A stretch of 64,000 nt of DNA from Bacteroidota bacterium (GTDB lineage: Bacteria; Bacteroidota; Bacteroidia; Flavobacteriales; Weeksellaceae). Within the stretch, counting starts at the first letter, position 1. Every line of letters starts with the position of its first letter. The notes below the pieces were generated by a model, which was given only the letters and a program-made list of their open reading frames with translations, was not told the origin of the DNA and made no database searches. Shown piece by piece: positions 1 through 8,266 of this stretch. The DNA lies in assembly GCA_023461035.1 (NCBI GenBank), contig JAEWOD010000031.1, positions 21,507 through 85,506 on the forward strand, given 5' to 3'. The translations under genes and the position numbers were made by a program.

Positions 1-2900
1 TGATTTTAACCCTCTTTTTTTCTTCTTTTCTTTTTGCGCAGAATCAGGCGAAAATTGATTCGCTGGAAAATGCGCTTGTAAAAGCAAAAAACAACGCTGC
101 TAAAGCGGATATACTCACGGGGCTTTTTGAAGAATATGCGAACTATGACATAGACAAAGCCAAGCTCTATTCCGATAAGCTTTTTGATCTGGCAAAAACA
201 AATAAGGATGATTATGTGTATTATTCGGCATATTTCAGCAAAGGAATCCACCAATATTATATTTCTGAATTTGAAAATTCAATTAAATCTATGAAACAAG
301 CACTTGCTTATGCAGAAAAATTGAAAAAACAGAAATTGATTACTAAGGCACATTGTCAATTGGGAAGGTTTTATTTTGTTGTGAGCAAGAATGATTCTGC
401 CTTGTATTTTACCGATAAAACAATTGAATCAAGCAAAAAATCAAATGACATTGATAATTATACGGCTGCTCTTTTAGAAAAAGGGAATTATTATTTTAGG
501 CAAAGAGAAGCGAATAAATCATTACAGTATTTTAATATGATTGATTCCATTTGGAGTAAGACCAATACTAAAAACAGCAATTTGGCCATAGCACTTAGTG
601 GTGCCTCTATGGTGCTTATAGAAATAAGTGAATTTGATAAAGCTGAAAATTACAGTTTTCGTGCAAAAAAAATAGGTGAAGAGATTGGGAGTATAGAGGC
701 TGTGATGAAGGCGGAAAGAGCGTTGGGAGTACTCGCCATCTACAAAAAAGATTACGAAACTGGGAAAGAAAAAATCAACAAGGTTCTGGAATACTATGTT
801 TCGGTGAAAAACAAAAAAGAAGAAGGAAATTTACTTAGTATATTAGGGCATATTTCTATTCAACAAGGGGATTTCAAACAAGCCGAAATTTATTTGTTAA
901 AGGGTGCCGAAATCAGTAAGGAGGCTGGTGCTCCGCGTGAAACAGCTAGCTCCTTGATAGAGTTGGCAAGATTGTATTTAAAACAAAAAAACTATGCTAA
1001 AAGTCAAAAATATTATACCGAAGCATTGGAAATTAATCAAAAAATACCCGATCTTTCAGGACAAGTAATTTGCAATTTAGCACTTGCTAAAATCAATTAC
1101 GAAACACAAAATTATAAAACCACTACGGAATATCTCCTGACATATATTTCTCTGAAAGATAGTTTAACCAAAAAGAGAAACTTTGAAATAACAACCGAAC
1201 TCGAAACGAAATACCAAACCGCCCAAAAACAACAGCAAATTGAACTTTTATCCGCCGAAAAAGAATTGGCCGAACAAAAACGCAAAAGCCAGCTTACGGT
1301 TTTTGCCGCGTTGGTGGGATTGCTGTTGATTGCCGGCGCGACTTTGGCTTTTGCTTACCGCAACAAACTGAGGACGGCCGAAAAAATTAGGGAACTCAAC
1401 CAACTGAAATCCCGGTTTTTTGCCAATATTTCCCACGAATTCCGTACACCGCTTACGCTGATAAAAAGCCCGTTGCAGAATCTGCAAGCCGAAATAGGAG
1501 ATGAAAACCAACAAAAACAACTCTCGCTCATCGACAAAAATTCTGATAGAATGTTGGAATTAGTCAATCAATTATTGGAACTTTCCAAAATCGACAGCGG
1601 AAAATTACAACTCATCCTGAAAGAAGGCGAAATAGGTTCGTTTTTGAAATCCATTTCCGAATCGTTTGCCTACCGGGCCAAAGAAAACGGGCTGAAATTT
1701 TCATCAGAAATTGAAGTTTCGGAAGGACGGTACAGCTACGACAAAGACGTGATTGAAAAAATTGTGACCAACCTTTTATCCAACGCCGTAAAATATACGC
1801 CTGAAAACAATGAAGTAAATTTCAGCTCAACTATTGAAAACGAAACCCTGAAAATCAAGGTTTCAAATTCCGGTACAAATCTGAAAAACAAAGATTTGCC
1901 GAAACTTTTTGAACGTTTTCATCAAACCGACAACCAAAACGAGGGCTTTGGAATCGGGTTAGCGCTTATCAAAGAGCTGGTGGATTTGTACAAAGGGAAA
2001 ATTGAAACCACGGTAAAAGACGGGGTTTTGAGTTTTTCAGTTACCTTACCGCTGAGCCTTTCCGGTTCAGAGAACATTCTGATTCCAACTCAAACGCAAA
2101 CAGATGCTGACGAAATTTCCAACATGGAAACTTCAACTGAAAAAGAACTTCCCCTATTGTTAATCGTAGATGACAATCCCGAAATCAGAACGGTAATCCA
2201 ACAGGTTTTTGAAAACGACTATACCGTTTTACAAGCCGAAGATGGAAATTCCGCATTAAAAACCGCCCAAAAAGAAATTCCCGATTGTATCATTTCGGAC
2301 GTGATGATGCCCGGAATGGACGGATTTGAATTTACCAAAGCCATTAAAGAAAACGAACTTACCTCGTTCATTCCTGTTATTTTACTGACCGCAAAAACTT
2401 CGGACGAAGCACGGTTGGAAGCATTGCAAAATGAAGCCGATGCCTTTTTGACCAAACCTTTTCACAACGAAATCCTGAAACAAACCGTTCAGCAACTCAT
2501 CGGAGAACGCAAAAAACTACAACTTCGATACAGTCGAGAGTTAATTCTGAAACCGGTGGACATCGTTTTGAATACGATAGATGAACGGTTTTTGGAAAAG
2601 TTGGGTGAAATAACGGAGAAGCAATTGTCCAACCCCGATTTCTCTACGGACGAATTCGCATCGGAATTGGGAATGAGCCGTATGCAGTTGCACCGAAAAC
2701 TGAAATCCCTGCTGAATGTCAGCACGACGGAATTCATCCGAAATGAACGATTGAAAGCAGCCGCCGAACTGATGAAGAAAGGAAACAAGAACGTTTCGGA
2801 GATTGCTTATACCGTTGGGTTCAATGATGTTTCCTACTTCTCCAAATGCTTCAAGGATTTGTACAACAAAACGCCGTCGGAATATATTTTAAGTATTTAA
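1..2900 (+). CDS. Hybrid two-component sensor kinase/response regulator with AraC output domain (5' end outside window)
   Basis: One chain carries sensor, kinase, receiver and DNA-binding output, so it should turn an envelope signal directly into transcription. The frame is open from the left edge (first full codon at base 3; bases 1-2 read TG, so the start codon may begin one base outside). The GTG at 216 is internal. Visible parts in order: hydrophobic signal-like segment ending LFAQN; TPR-rich sensor to about base 1250; one membrane helix near 1290-1350; HisKA with NISHEFRTPLT (His codon near 1433); ATPase domain with NLLSNAVKY and GFGIGLAL; receiver with SDVMMPGMDG (Asp codon 2298-2300) and TKPF; C-terminal AraC helix-turn-helix ending TPSEYILSI. 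Such regulators often control adjacent genes, so the exported-protein genes downstream are candidate targets (inference). The family is clear; the ligand is unknown. Confidence 0.93.
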   Translation, partial: ILTLFFSSFLFAQNQAKIDSLENALVKAKNNAAKADILTGLFEEYANYDIDKAKLYSDKLFDLAKTNKDDYVYYSAYFSKGIHQYYISEFENSIKSMKQALAYAEKLKKQKLITKAHCQLGRFYFVVSKNDSALYFTDKTIESSKKSNDIDNYTAALLEKGNYYFRQREANKSLQYFNMIDSIWSKTNTKNSNLAIALSGASMVLIEISEFDKAENYSFRAKKIGEEIGSIEAVMKAERALGVLAIYKKDYETGKEKINKVLEYYVSVKNKKEEGNLLSILGHISIQQGDFKQAEIYLLKGAEISKEAGAPRETASSLIELARLYLKQKNYAKSQKYYTEALEINQKIPDLSGQVICNLALAKINYETQNYKTTTEYLLTYISLKDSLTKKRNFEITTELETKYQTAQKQQQIELLSAEKELAEQKRKSQLTVFAALVGLLLIAGATLAFAYRNKLRTAEKIRELNQLKSRFFANISHEFRTPLTLIKSPLQNLQAEIGDENQQKQLSLIDKNSDRMLELVNQLLELSKIDSGKLQLILKEGEIGSFLKSISESFAYRAKENGLKFSSEIEVSEGRYSYDKDVIEKIVTNLLSNAVKYTPENNEVNFSSTIENETLKIKVSNSGTNLKNKDLPKLFERFHQTDNQNEGFGIGLALIKELVDLYKGKIETTVKDGVLSFSVTLPLSLSGSENILIPTQTQTDADEISNMETSTEKELPLLLIVDDNPEIRTVIQQVFENDYTVLQAEDGNSALKTAQKEIPDCIISDVMMPGMDGFEFTKAIKENELTSFIPVILLTAKTSDEARLEALQNEADAFLTKPFHNEILKQTVQQLIGERKKLQLRYSRELILKPVDIVLNTIDERFLEKLGEITEKQLSNPDFSTDEFASELGMSRMQLHRKLKSLLNVSTTEFIRNERLKAAAELMKKGNKNVSEIAYTVGFNDVSYFSKCFKDLYNKTPSEYILSI

Positions 2901-2927
2901 ACAATTGATTTATAGTTAATTAAATAC

Positions 2928-2980
2928 TTGTTACATAGTTTATAATCCCTGTTACAATAGTCGCAGGGATTTTTTTTGTG
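2928..2980 (+). repeat. 53-bp direct repeat, copy 1 (contains terminator)
   Basis: This block recurs at 4704-4756 with two base differences. The two copies flank the leucine-rich-repeat gene at 3067-4647. Each copy contains the same terminator hairpin and is followed, seven bases on, by a TAnnTTTG box. Confidence 0.85.
2944..2977 (+). terminator. Rho-independent terminator of the hybrid regulator gene
   Basis: An 8-bp stem AATCCCTG/CAGGGATT with a 12-base loop runs into a tract of eight T, 44 bases after the stop codon. Confidence 0.85.
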
Positions 2981-2986
2981 TCAAAG

Positions 2987-2994
2987 TACTTTTG
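2987..2994 (+). promoter_or_regulatory. Possible -7 box for the gene at 3067
   Basis: TACTTTTG fits the Bacteroidota -7 consensus TAnnTTTG, but no TTG stands 19 bases upstream because the terminator occupies that place. The matching box after the second repeat copy (TAACTTTG, 4763-4770) has the same offset. Confidence 0.35.
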
Positions 2995-3066
2995 ATTCCG
3001 GATGTTAAATGTTCATTGCTATCAATCTTTGAATGAATCATACAATAACAATAAAAATTTATACAG

Positions 3067-4647
3067 ATGAAAAGAATCTTAACACTTTTATTCTTGTCCG
3101 GAATAGGGATAAGTTTAATTCCTGTCAAAGCACAAAATGTTCATATTCCCGACCCCGCTTTTAAGTCGTACCTGGTAGGAAATCCGGCAATCAACACCAA
3201 CGGCGATTCAGAAATACAACTAAGCGAAGCCCAGTCATTTACGGGGACTATAAATGCAAGTTCACTGGGTATTTCCGACCTTACAGGTATTCAATCATTT
3301 CCTGTAATAACCGGATTGGACGTGAGCAATAATCAATTGACGGAACTTGTCCTTAGCCATAACCAGAATTTACAAAGTATATCCTGTCAAGATAACCAGA
3401 TTTCAGAGTTGAGTGTAACCTCCAATACGGTTTTACAACAGTTGCGTTGTTACCGAAACCAGCTTACTTCTCTCCAAATAGGGCAGAATTCGATTTTAAA
3501 AGAAATATGGTGCCACGAAAATCAGTTGACGGAATTGAACGTGCTTTACCTTCCGGCTTTGGAAATGCTATCCTGTCGAGCCAATCAACTTACCTCAATT
3601 GTTGTTGCTCAAAATCCGGTTTTGAAAGAACTTTCCTGTGGTTCCAACCAACTCACAGAATTAGATATTACCCAAAACCCGATTTTGGAGAAGTTGCTTT
3701 GTGATTATAATCAGATAGAAGCACTCGATGTAACCCAAAATCCCGTTTTAAAATCTTTGACTTGTTTCGGTAATGAGCTGACGGAGTTAGACGTTACGCA
3801 AAATCCGGTTCTGGAAATACTGTGGTGTCCGGAAAATCAGTTGACGGAACTCGATGTAACGCAAAACCCCGTTTTGGTTTCCCTTATTTGCGATACCAAC
3901 CAACTAACAGCACTGGATGTTACGCAAAACCCGGTTTTGGATGATTTGACTTGTTATACTAATCAGATAACGGCACTGGATGTTACCCAAAACCCGGAGT
4001 TGATATCGCTGGTTTGCTACGAAAATAATATTGCAGAGTTAAATCTTACTCAAAACCCGGAATTGGAAATTTTATGGTGCGATTCGAATCAATTGACAAC
4101 GTTAAATCTGACACAAAATCCGGTTTTGCGAAATTTATCTTGTGGTTACAACCAACTTACTGAATTGGACCTAAGTCAAAACCCAGAATTGGAGCGAATA
4201 AATTCTGAGAGCAATCAGTTGACCTCTTTAAATGTCAAGAATGGAAATAATATCGATATTTCCGATGCTGATTTTTGGACGATAAACAATCCCGATCTTT
4301 TCTGTGTAGTGGTAGATGATCCCGATTGGAGTACTGCAAACTGGACGAGTTATATAGACCTTCATACGAGTTTCAGTGAAGATTGTGAAAATATGTCGGT
4401 AAGCGGCTCATTGGTTGATGAAAACATAAAAATCTATCCGAATCCGTTCAGCGACAGTCTGGTCATCCTTTCAGGCCAAACAATGGATAAGGTACTTGTT
4501 TACGATGTAACCGGTGCTTTGCACTATGAAAGTAATCTTCAGGACAGAGAGGTTGCTCTAGACCTTTCGCACCTCAAACCGGGAATTTATTTTATAAAAA
4601 TCATTTCCGGACAGCTGGAAATTGTTCATAAAGCAATAAAAAAATAA
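3067..4647 (+). CDS. Secreted leucine-rich-repeat protein with T9SS sorting domain
   Basis: This protein of 526 residues is expected to be exported through Sec and then across the outer membrane by the T9SS. A signal peptide ends near VKAQN. From residue 83 come about 15 leucine-rich units of exactly 21 residues, of the form L-x-C-x-x-N-Q-L-T-x-L-D-V-T-Q-N-P-V-L. Thirteen of them hold a Cys at position 4, which should stack as a ladder in the solenoid. The last 75 residues form a type A sorting domain (IYPNPFSDS, LKPGIYFIKI, final KAIKK). A second LRR gene follows at 5114 with the same N-terminal opening (PDPxFKS, then a GEISVAEA-like segment). The binding target is not visible; adhesion or scaffold roles are typical of such proteins. 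ATG at 3067 directly precedes the signal peptide. Confidence 0.9.
   Translation: MKRILTLLFLSGIGISLIPVKAQNVHIPDPAFKSYLVGNPAINTNGDSEIQLSEAQSFTGTINASSLGISDLTGIQSFPVITGLDVSNNQLTELVLSHNQNLQSISCQDNQISELSVTSNTVLQQLRCYRNQLTSLQIGQNSILKEIWCHENQLTELNVLYLPALEMLSCRANQLTSIVVAQNPVLKELSCGSNQLTELDITQNPILEKLLCDYNQIEALDVTQNPVLKSLTCFGNELTELDVTQNPVLEILWCPENQLTELDVTQNPVLVSLICDTNQLTALDVTQNPVLDDLTCYTNQITALDVTQNPELISLVCYENNIAELNLTQNPELEILWCDSNQLTTLNLTQNPVLRNLSCGYNQLTELDLSQNPELERINSESNQLTSLNVKNGNNIDISDADFWTINNPDLFCVVVDDPDWSTANWTSYIDLHTSFSEDCENMSVSGSLVDENIKIYPNPFSDSLVILSGQTMDKVLVYDVTGALHYESNLQDREVALDLSHLKPGIYFIKIISGQLEIVHKAIKK
3313..4248 (+). repeat. Tandem 63-bp coding repeats of the LRR gene
   Basis: About 15 in-frame 63-bp units encode the 21-residue leucine-rich repeats. 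Units in the middle share near-identical codons such as GATGTTACGCAAAACCCGG, which suggests recent unit duplication or recombination. Confidence 0.85.
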
Positions 4648-4703
4648 TACGGTTTGAATGTATTTACAATACATAAATAAGTGATATACAGATAATTAAT
4701 TTA

Positions 4704-4756
4704 TTGTTACATAATTTATAATCCCTGTTACAATAGTCACAGGGATTTTTTTTGTG
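4704..4756 (+). repeat. 53-bp direct repeat, copy 2 (contains terminator)
   Basis: Second copy of the block at 2928-2980, two mismatches, placed after the LRR gene stop. Confidence 0.85.
4720..4753 (+). terminator. Rho-independent terminator of the LRR gene at 3067
   Basis: Stem AATCCCTG/CAGGGATT followed by eight T, as in copy 1. Confidence 0.85.
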
Positions 4757-4797
4757 TGCTTCTAACTTTGACCATAGTCAACCAAAGGAATTTAGTT

Positions 4798-4956
4798 ATG
4801 GCGAAAAAAGCGAGAAAAAAATACGAGGGGAAAATAGATGAATTGCCCGATAAAAAAATTTACATCAACGTGAACAATTTAGAAAAAGGAGATTATGAAA
4901 TCAACATCACCCACCAAAATAAATTGATAAAGAAAACCACTTTTAAAAAGAAATAA
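4798..4956 (+). CDS. Small basic protein of unknown function (52 aa)
   Basis: The ATG at 4798 has AAAGGA upstream and opens MAKKARKKYEGK; the frame also runs to a GTG at 4756, but that lies in the repeat and is unlikely. The product is lysine-rich at both ends, with a centre (KIYINVNNLEKGDYEINI) that looks like two beta strands. I do not recognise a family. It ends one base before a second mini-ORF at 4958, so the two may be translated together. A -7-like box (TAACTTTG, 4763-4770) lies 28 bases upstream of the ATG. Confidence 0.55.
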   Translation: MAKKARKKYEGKIDELPDKKIYINVNNLEKGDYEINITHQNKLIKKTTFKKK

Positions 4957-4957
4957 T

Positions 4958-5047
4958 ATGGAAAATATACTTTACAAATTACTGTTCATCACTTGTCTTG
5001 CAGGACTTATCTGGCAACAGCTAACAGAAAATGAATATAAACTATAA
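4958..5047 (+). CDS. Possible 29-residue membrane peptide
   Basis: ATG at 4958, one base after the TAA of the 52-aa gene, opens a 29-codon frame that begins MENILYKLLFITCLAGLIW. It has a single hydrophobic helix and a polar tail. It is too short to judge by composition, and the main support is the tight spacing to the upstream gene. It could be chance. Confidence 0.35.
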   Translation: MENILYKLLFITCLAGLIWQQLTENEYKL

Positions 5048-5053
5048 ACAACA

Positions 5054-5109
5054 ATCATCTTCTCTCTATTCCCCTCCTTTGGAGGGGTTGGGGGAGGCTT
5101 AAAATCAAA
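5054..5109 (+). repeat. Hairpin/G-rich intergenic repeat, copy 1
   Basis: The block contains the perfect hairpin CCCCTCC-TTT-GGAGGGG (5071-5087), a following G-rich run GGGGTTGGGGGAGG and the tail GCTTAAAATCAAA just before the ATG at 5114. A related copy lies at 6402-6466, also directly before a secreted-protein gene. Confidence 0.8.
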
Positions 5110-5113
5110 TGAC

Positions 5114-6400
5114 ATGAAAAATTTAAACTTTACAAAAAACAAGAACTTAGTGTTCAGCATTTTCTTATTCATAGGTATTTTTATGGGAAATGCACAAAAC
5201 ATCGTTTTCCCTGATCCTAATTTTAAAAGTGCCTTATTGACTCATACTCCGGTAATTGACACTAACAGCAATGGTGAAATATCCGTGGCAGAAGCTGCCG
5301 CTTTTACCGGTAATATCAATGTCTCTGACAAAGGAATTTCCAATTTAACCGGTATCGGATATTTTGTTAATGCGAATGAATTAAATTGTTCTGAAAATAA
5401 TTTGACGAGTTTAGACCTCTCAAATTGCGTAAACCTAAAAGTTGTTCATTGTCAATATAATGGGCTAACGAGCCTGAATCTTTATAATCCTCTTTTAGAA
5501 CTCCTGCATTGTTCTCACAATAATCTTTCGGGCATAAATGTTTCGAACAATACGTTGTTGAAAACCCTGTGGGCTTCCAATAACAACCTCACAAGCATCA
5601 ATGTTGCTTCCAACTATGCATTGGAAAGTCTTAGCGTACAGGACAACAACCTGACGGAATTAAATGTTTCGTACAATTCGGATTTGATGTATCTGGAGTG
5701 TTTTAATAATAATAACTTAGAAATTATATGGGCTCACGGTCTTTCTTTGATTCAGTTAAGAGCTCATAACAATCCAAATTTACATACACTGTGGTGTTCA
5801 GATAATGAGCTGACGGAATTAGATTTATCCGGTCTTCCTTCTTTATATGACTTGGACTTTTCCATAAACAATATAACAAGCATAGACTTAAGTAATAAAC
5901 CGGCTTTAGAAAACTTGTATTGTAGAAACAATAATTTAACAAGTTTAGATCTAAGTAATAGTCTGGCCTTAGTAGAACTGAATTGCAGTAACAATAATTT
6001 GACGAGTCTAAATGTAGCAAATGGCAATAATGCAAATATTACAGTATTTAATGCCATAAACAATGATTTAACCTGTATCCAAATAGATAATGGCTTCATA
6101 CCGCCGAGCTTTTGGGAGAAAGACGCTGAAACAGATTATTGTGAAGCAATGTCAGTAAGCGATTATCAAACGCAAGCTATTACAGTCTATCCAAATCCTG
6201 TCCGGGACAAAGTATTTTTTCAGTCAGCTGAACCCGTCCAAAAAATTATACTCTACAACCTTTCGGGCAGTAAAATCAAAGAATTCAGCCTGAATGGTAC
6301 TCGTACAGAAGTAAGCGTATCTGAGCTTCCGGCAGGAGTTTACTTAGCGGAAATCCATACGGCAAAAAACAGGGAAACCCTGAAAATCATTAAAAAATAA
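5114..6400 (+). CDS. Secreted leucine-rich-repeat protein with T9SS sorting domain
   Basis: A 428-residue relative of the protein at 3067. A signal peptide ends near FMGNAQN. A short N-terminal module (PDPNFKSALL, SNGEISVAEAAAFTG) matches the neighbour, followed by roughly ten leucine-rich units of 20-21 residues with an L-x-C-S-x-N-N-L-T-S-L-D-L-S core. The Cys ladder is less regular here and is lost in several units. The C-terminus is a type A sorting domain (VYPNPVRDK, LPAGVYLAEI, final KIIKK). It is probably a paralogue of 3067 made by duplication and then diverged; the shared N-terminal module supports this. Likely cell-surface or secreted; ligand unknown. Confidence 0.9.
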   Translation: MKNLNFTKNKNLVFSIFLFIGIFMGNAQNIVFPDPNFKSALLTHTPVIDTNSNGEISVAEAAAFTGNINVSDKGISNLTGIGYFVNANELNCSENNLTSLDLSNCVNLKVVHCQYNGLTSLNLYNPLLELLHCSHNNLSGINVSNNTLLKTLWASNNNLTSINVASNYALESLSVQDNNLTELNVSYNSDLMYLECFNNNNLEIIWAHGLSLIQLRAHNNPNLHTLWCSDNELTELDLSGLPSLYDLDFSINNITSIDLSNKPALENLYCRNNNLTSLDLSNSLALVELNCSNNNLTSLNVANGNNANITVFNAINNDLTCIQIDNGFIPPSFWEKDAETDYCEAMSVSDYQTQAITVYPNPVRDKVFFQSAEPVQKIILYNLSGSKIKEFSLNGTRTEVSVSELPAGVYLAEIHTAKNRETLKIIKK

Positions 6401-6401
6401 T

Positions 6402-6466
6402 AATCATCCTTTCTTTGCTCCCCCACTCCTTTGGAGAGGGGTTGGGGGAGAGGCTTAAAATCAAAC
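6402..6466 (+). repeat. Hairpin/G-rich intergenic repeat, copy 2
   Basis: CCCCACTCC-TTT-GGAGAGGGG (one A-A mismatch in the stem, 6421-6441) followed by a GGGGTTGGGGGAG run and the same tail GAGGCTTAAAATCAAA as copy 1, ending four bases before the ATG at 6470. Confidence 0.8.
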
Positions 6467-6469
6467 AAT

Positions 6470-7534
6470 ATGAAAAATCTTTTCACAATTTTAACGACAG
6501 TATGCCTTACACTAAGTGTATGGGCACAACAAGACAGAGGATTTGTACACGTTGCAACAGCTGATAATATAACAGCAAGTTGGACGCATATCAATCATCC
6601 GGATTTAGACGGAAACCCAGGTGCAAACGTTTTATTTTCGCAACGCTATAATGGGGTTACGAATAATCATCCAACAGGAATGTGGTATGACGGAGGAAGA
6701 TGGACAATTTTTAATGAAGATGGTTCGCCAATGCCAGAAGGGATTGAATTTAATATTTACATTCCCGGTGACAGCGAGGTAGCTGTTCATGTAGCCAATT
6801 CTTCTAACACTTCGGGTAGTGATACACAACTTAGCGGCTATACCGATTTGGATTACCTTTTTTACAATACTTATTACAATCCTCACAGTGTTTATAATCC
6901 TCATGTTTATGGAAATGATTACATGTTGAGTGGAAATCGCGTATTATTTACGGAAACAGAAGTTGACATCCCTAATAACGCCGGATTTCTTGTGATGAAA
7001 GGTAGTCCCCTTTCTGCTGGTATGGGTGGTGTAGCTTCAACTTCGGAAAATATTATCGGTAATGCTCTTATATTAGACCATCCGACATTAAATAATAACC
7101 CCAATGCGGTATTTATTTACAGCCATTACTATGGTTTTGTGGGTAATAATTCAGTATTACCTGCCGTAACAGAAGTTGAATATCACACTTCTACCGGCCG
7201 TTGGCGTATTTATGCTTATGGAATAGCTTTTCCTACGGGCGTTTGGATAGATATCATCATTCCAAATACGATTCTCGGTACAAATGATGTACAGGCAGAG
7301 GTAAGCAAAATATCCCTGTATCCTAATCCTGTGACGGACATAGTAAACATCAGCAGTTCCAAAAAAGAAATTCAGGAAGTTCAAATTTATGATGTAACCG
7401 GAAAACAAGTGAAAGCCTTTATGCAGAGCGGGAAAACGGTTTCGGTTGATGTTTCCGCCCTGCCGTCCGGTATGTATATAGCAAAAATAAGAACCGACGA
7501 AGGCTGGTTTAGCCAGAAATTAATTAAAAAGTAA
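6470..7534 (+). CDS. Secreted repeat-domain protein with T9SS sorting domain
   Basis: The start is the ATG at 6470, which opens a signal peptide ending SVWAQQD. The frame extends to a TTG at 6431, but that would put repeat DNA in front of the signal. The 354-residue product holds two related beta-rich domains of about 120-130 residues, each with a HP-x-L-(D/N)-x-N-P-(G/N)-A motif followed by (F/Y)SxxYxG and a GRWxI(F/Y) motif. This pattern resembles a conserved surface domain of unknown function common in Bacteroidota. The last 75 residues are a type A sorting signal (LYPNPVTDI, LPSGMYIAKI, final KLIKK). No catalytic residues are apparent. The terminator at 7566 ends the unit. Confidence 0.85.
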   Translation: MKNLFTILTTVCLTLSVWAQQDRGFVHVATADNITASWTHINHPDLDGNPGANVLFSQRYNGVTNNHPTGMWYDGGRWTIFNEDGSPMPEGIEFNIYIPGDSEVAVHVANSSNTSGSDTQLSGYTDLDYLFYNTYYNPHSVYNPHVYGNDYMLSGNRVLFTETEVDIPNNAGFLVMKGSPLSAGMGGVASTSENIIGNALILDHPTLNNNPNAVFIYSHYYGFVGNNSVLPAVTEVEYHTSTGRWRIYAYGIAFPTGVWIDIIIPNTILGTNDVQAEVSKISLYPNPVTDIVNISSSKKEIQEVQIYDVTGKQVKAFMQSGKTVSVDVSALPSGMYIAKIRTDEGWFSQKLIKK

Positions 7535-7565
7535 AAATGCTTTTGCTTGTTCATTGTACTCAGAT

Positions 7566-7599
7566 ATCCCGCGGGAATTTCCCGTTTCCGCGGGATTTT
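7566..7599 (+). terminator. Rho-independent terminator
   Basis: A 9-bp stem ATCCCGCGG/CCGCGGGAT with a 13-base loop is followed by TTTT, 32 bases after the stop of the secreted protein at 6470. Confidence 0.8.
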
Positions 7600-7660
7600 A
7601 AAGACAGAGAACGGCAAGCCAGAATACAGCCAAATAAAATGAATCAATAAATTAAGAGAA

Positions 7661-8239
7661 ATGAAAAAATTAAATAAAATTTTAAAAACCAGTGTGTGGG
7701 TATTTATACTCGCACTGGGAACTATCGGAATAACATCTTGTTTCGGTAGTGACGACGATGACGGAGGAGGAACTGTAACCGACCCGATTGTGGGTACTTG
7801 GAATTTAACCTTTTTGTATATGCTGGTAACATCTGAAATGCAACCCGATTCGGACACTTATATTTTGACAAACAGCATTACGCACGCTGAAGATTTGGGT
7901 AATGTATTGGTTAGGCTCAATGCAGATGGCTCTGTTACAAGCAGTGGGGATTTTACATTGGTAACACAAATGCGTCAGGAATTTACCATAGATGGTGAAA
8001 CAGCGGTCGTAGAAACCACAACAACCGATGAGACAGATGCTTCTTCTTTTGGCTCTTCCTGGCGTAGAGAAGGAAATTATTTGGTGATGACCGTGCCTGG
8101 ATATGGCGAAGTACGGCACTATATCAACTTGCTTAATGATACTGAATTACATTTGGATGCAGATATACCACAAACGGAGATTCCGGGAATTACGTATTTA
8201 GTCAGTAATATGATAAACAATTTCGTCCGGGTAAATTAA
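7661..8239 (+). CDS. Putative surface lipoprotein, lipocalin-like
   Basis: The 192-residue protein starts with a lipoprotein signal peptide and lipobox ITSC (Cys 27). The acidic run SDDDD right after the Cys resembles the lipoprotein export signal that sends Bacteroidota lipoproteins to the cell surface (established for the phylum, inferred here). The mature part opens DPIVGTWNLTFL and continues as alternating beta strands. That layout resembles small lipocalin-like lipoproteins whose domain begins with GxW. The ligand is unknown. It lies between terminators and is probably its own unit or co-transcribed with the OmpA gene 27 bases downstream. Confidence 0.75.
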   Translation: MKKLNKILKTSVWVFILALGTIGITSCFGSDDDDGGGTVTDPIVGTWNLTFLYMLVTSEMQPDSDTYILTNSITHAEDLGNVLVRLNADGSVTSSGDFTLVTQMRQEFTIDGETAVVETTTTDETDASSFGSSWRREGNYLVMTVPGYGEVRHYINLLNDTELHLDADIPQTEIPGITYLVSNMINNFVRVN

Positions 8240-8266
8240 AATTTTAAACAATAAAAATATAAACAA

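Noticed and set aside
216..2900. GTG at 216 as start of the hybrid sensor kinase
   Set aside because: The same frame is open to the left edge and encodes a signal-like segment and the beginning of the sensor; the gene starts outside the window or at its very edge.
3313..4248. Tandem repeats as a CRISPR array
   Set aside because: The repeats are in-frame 63-bp coding units without unique spacers; no CRISPR array or cas gene was seen in the window.
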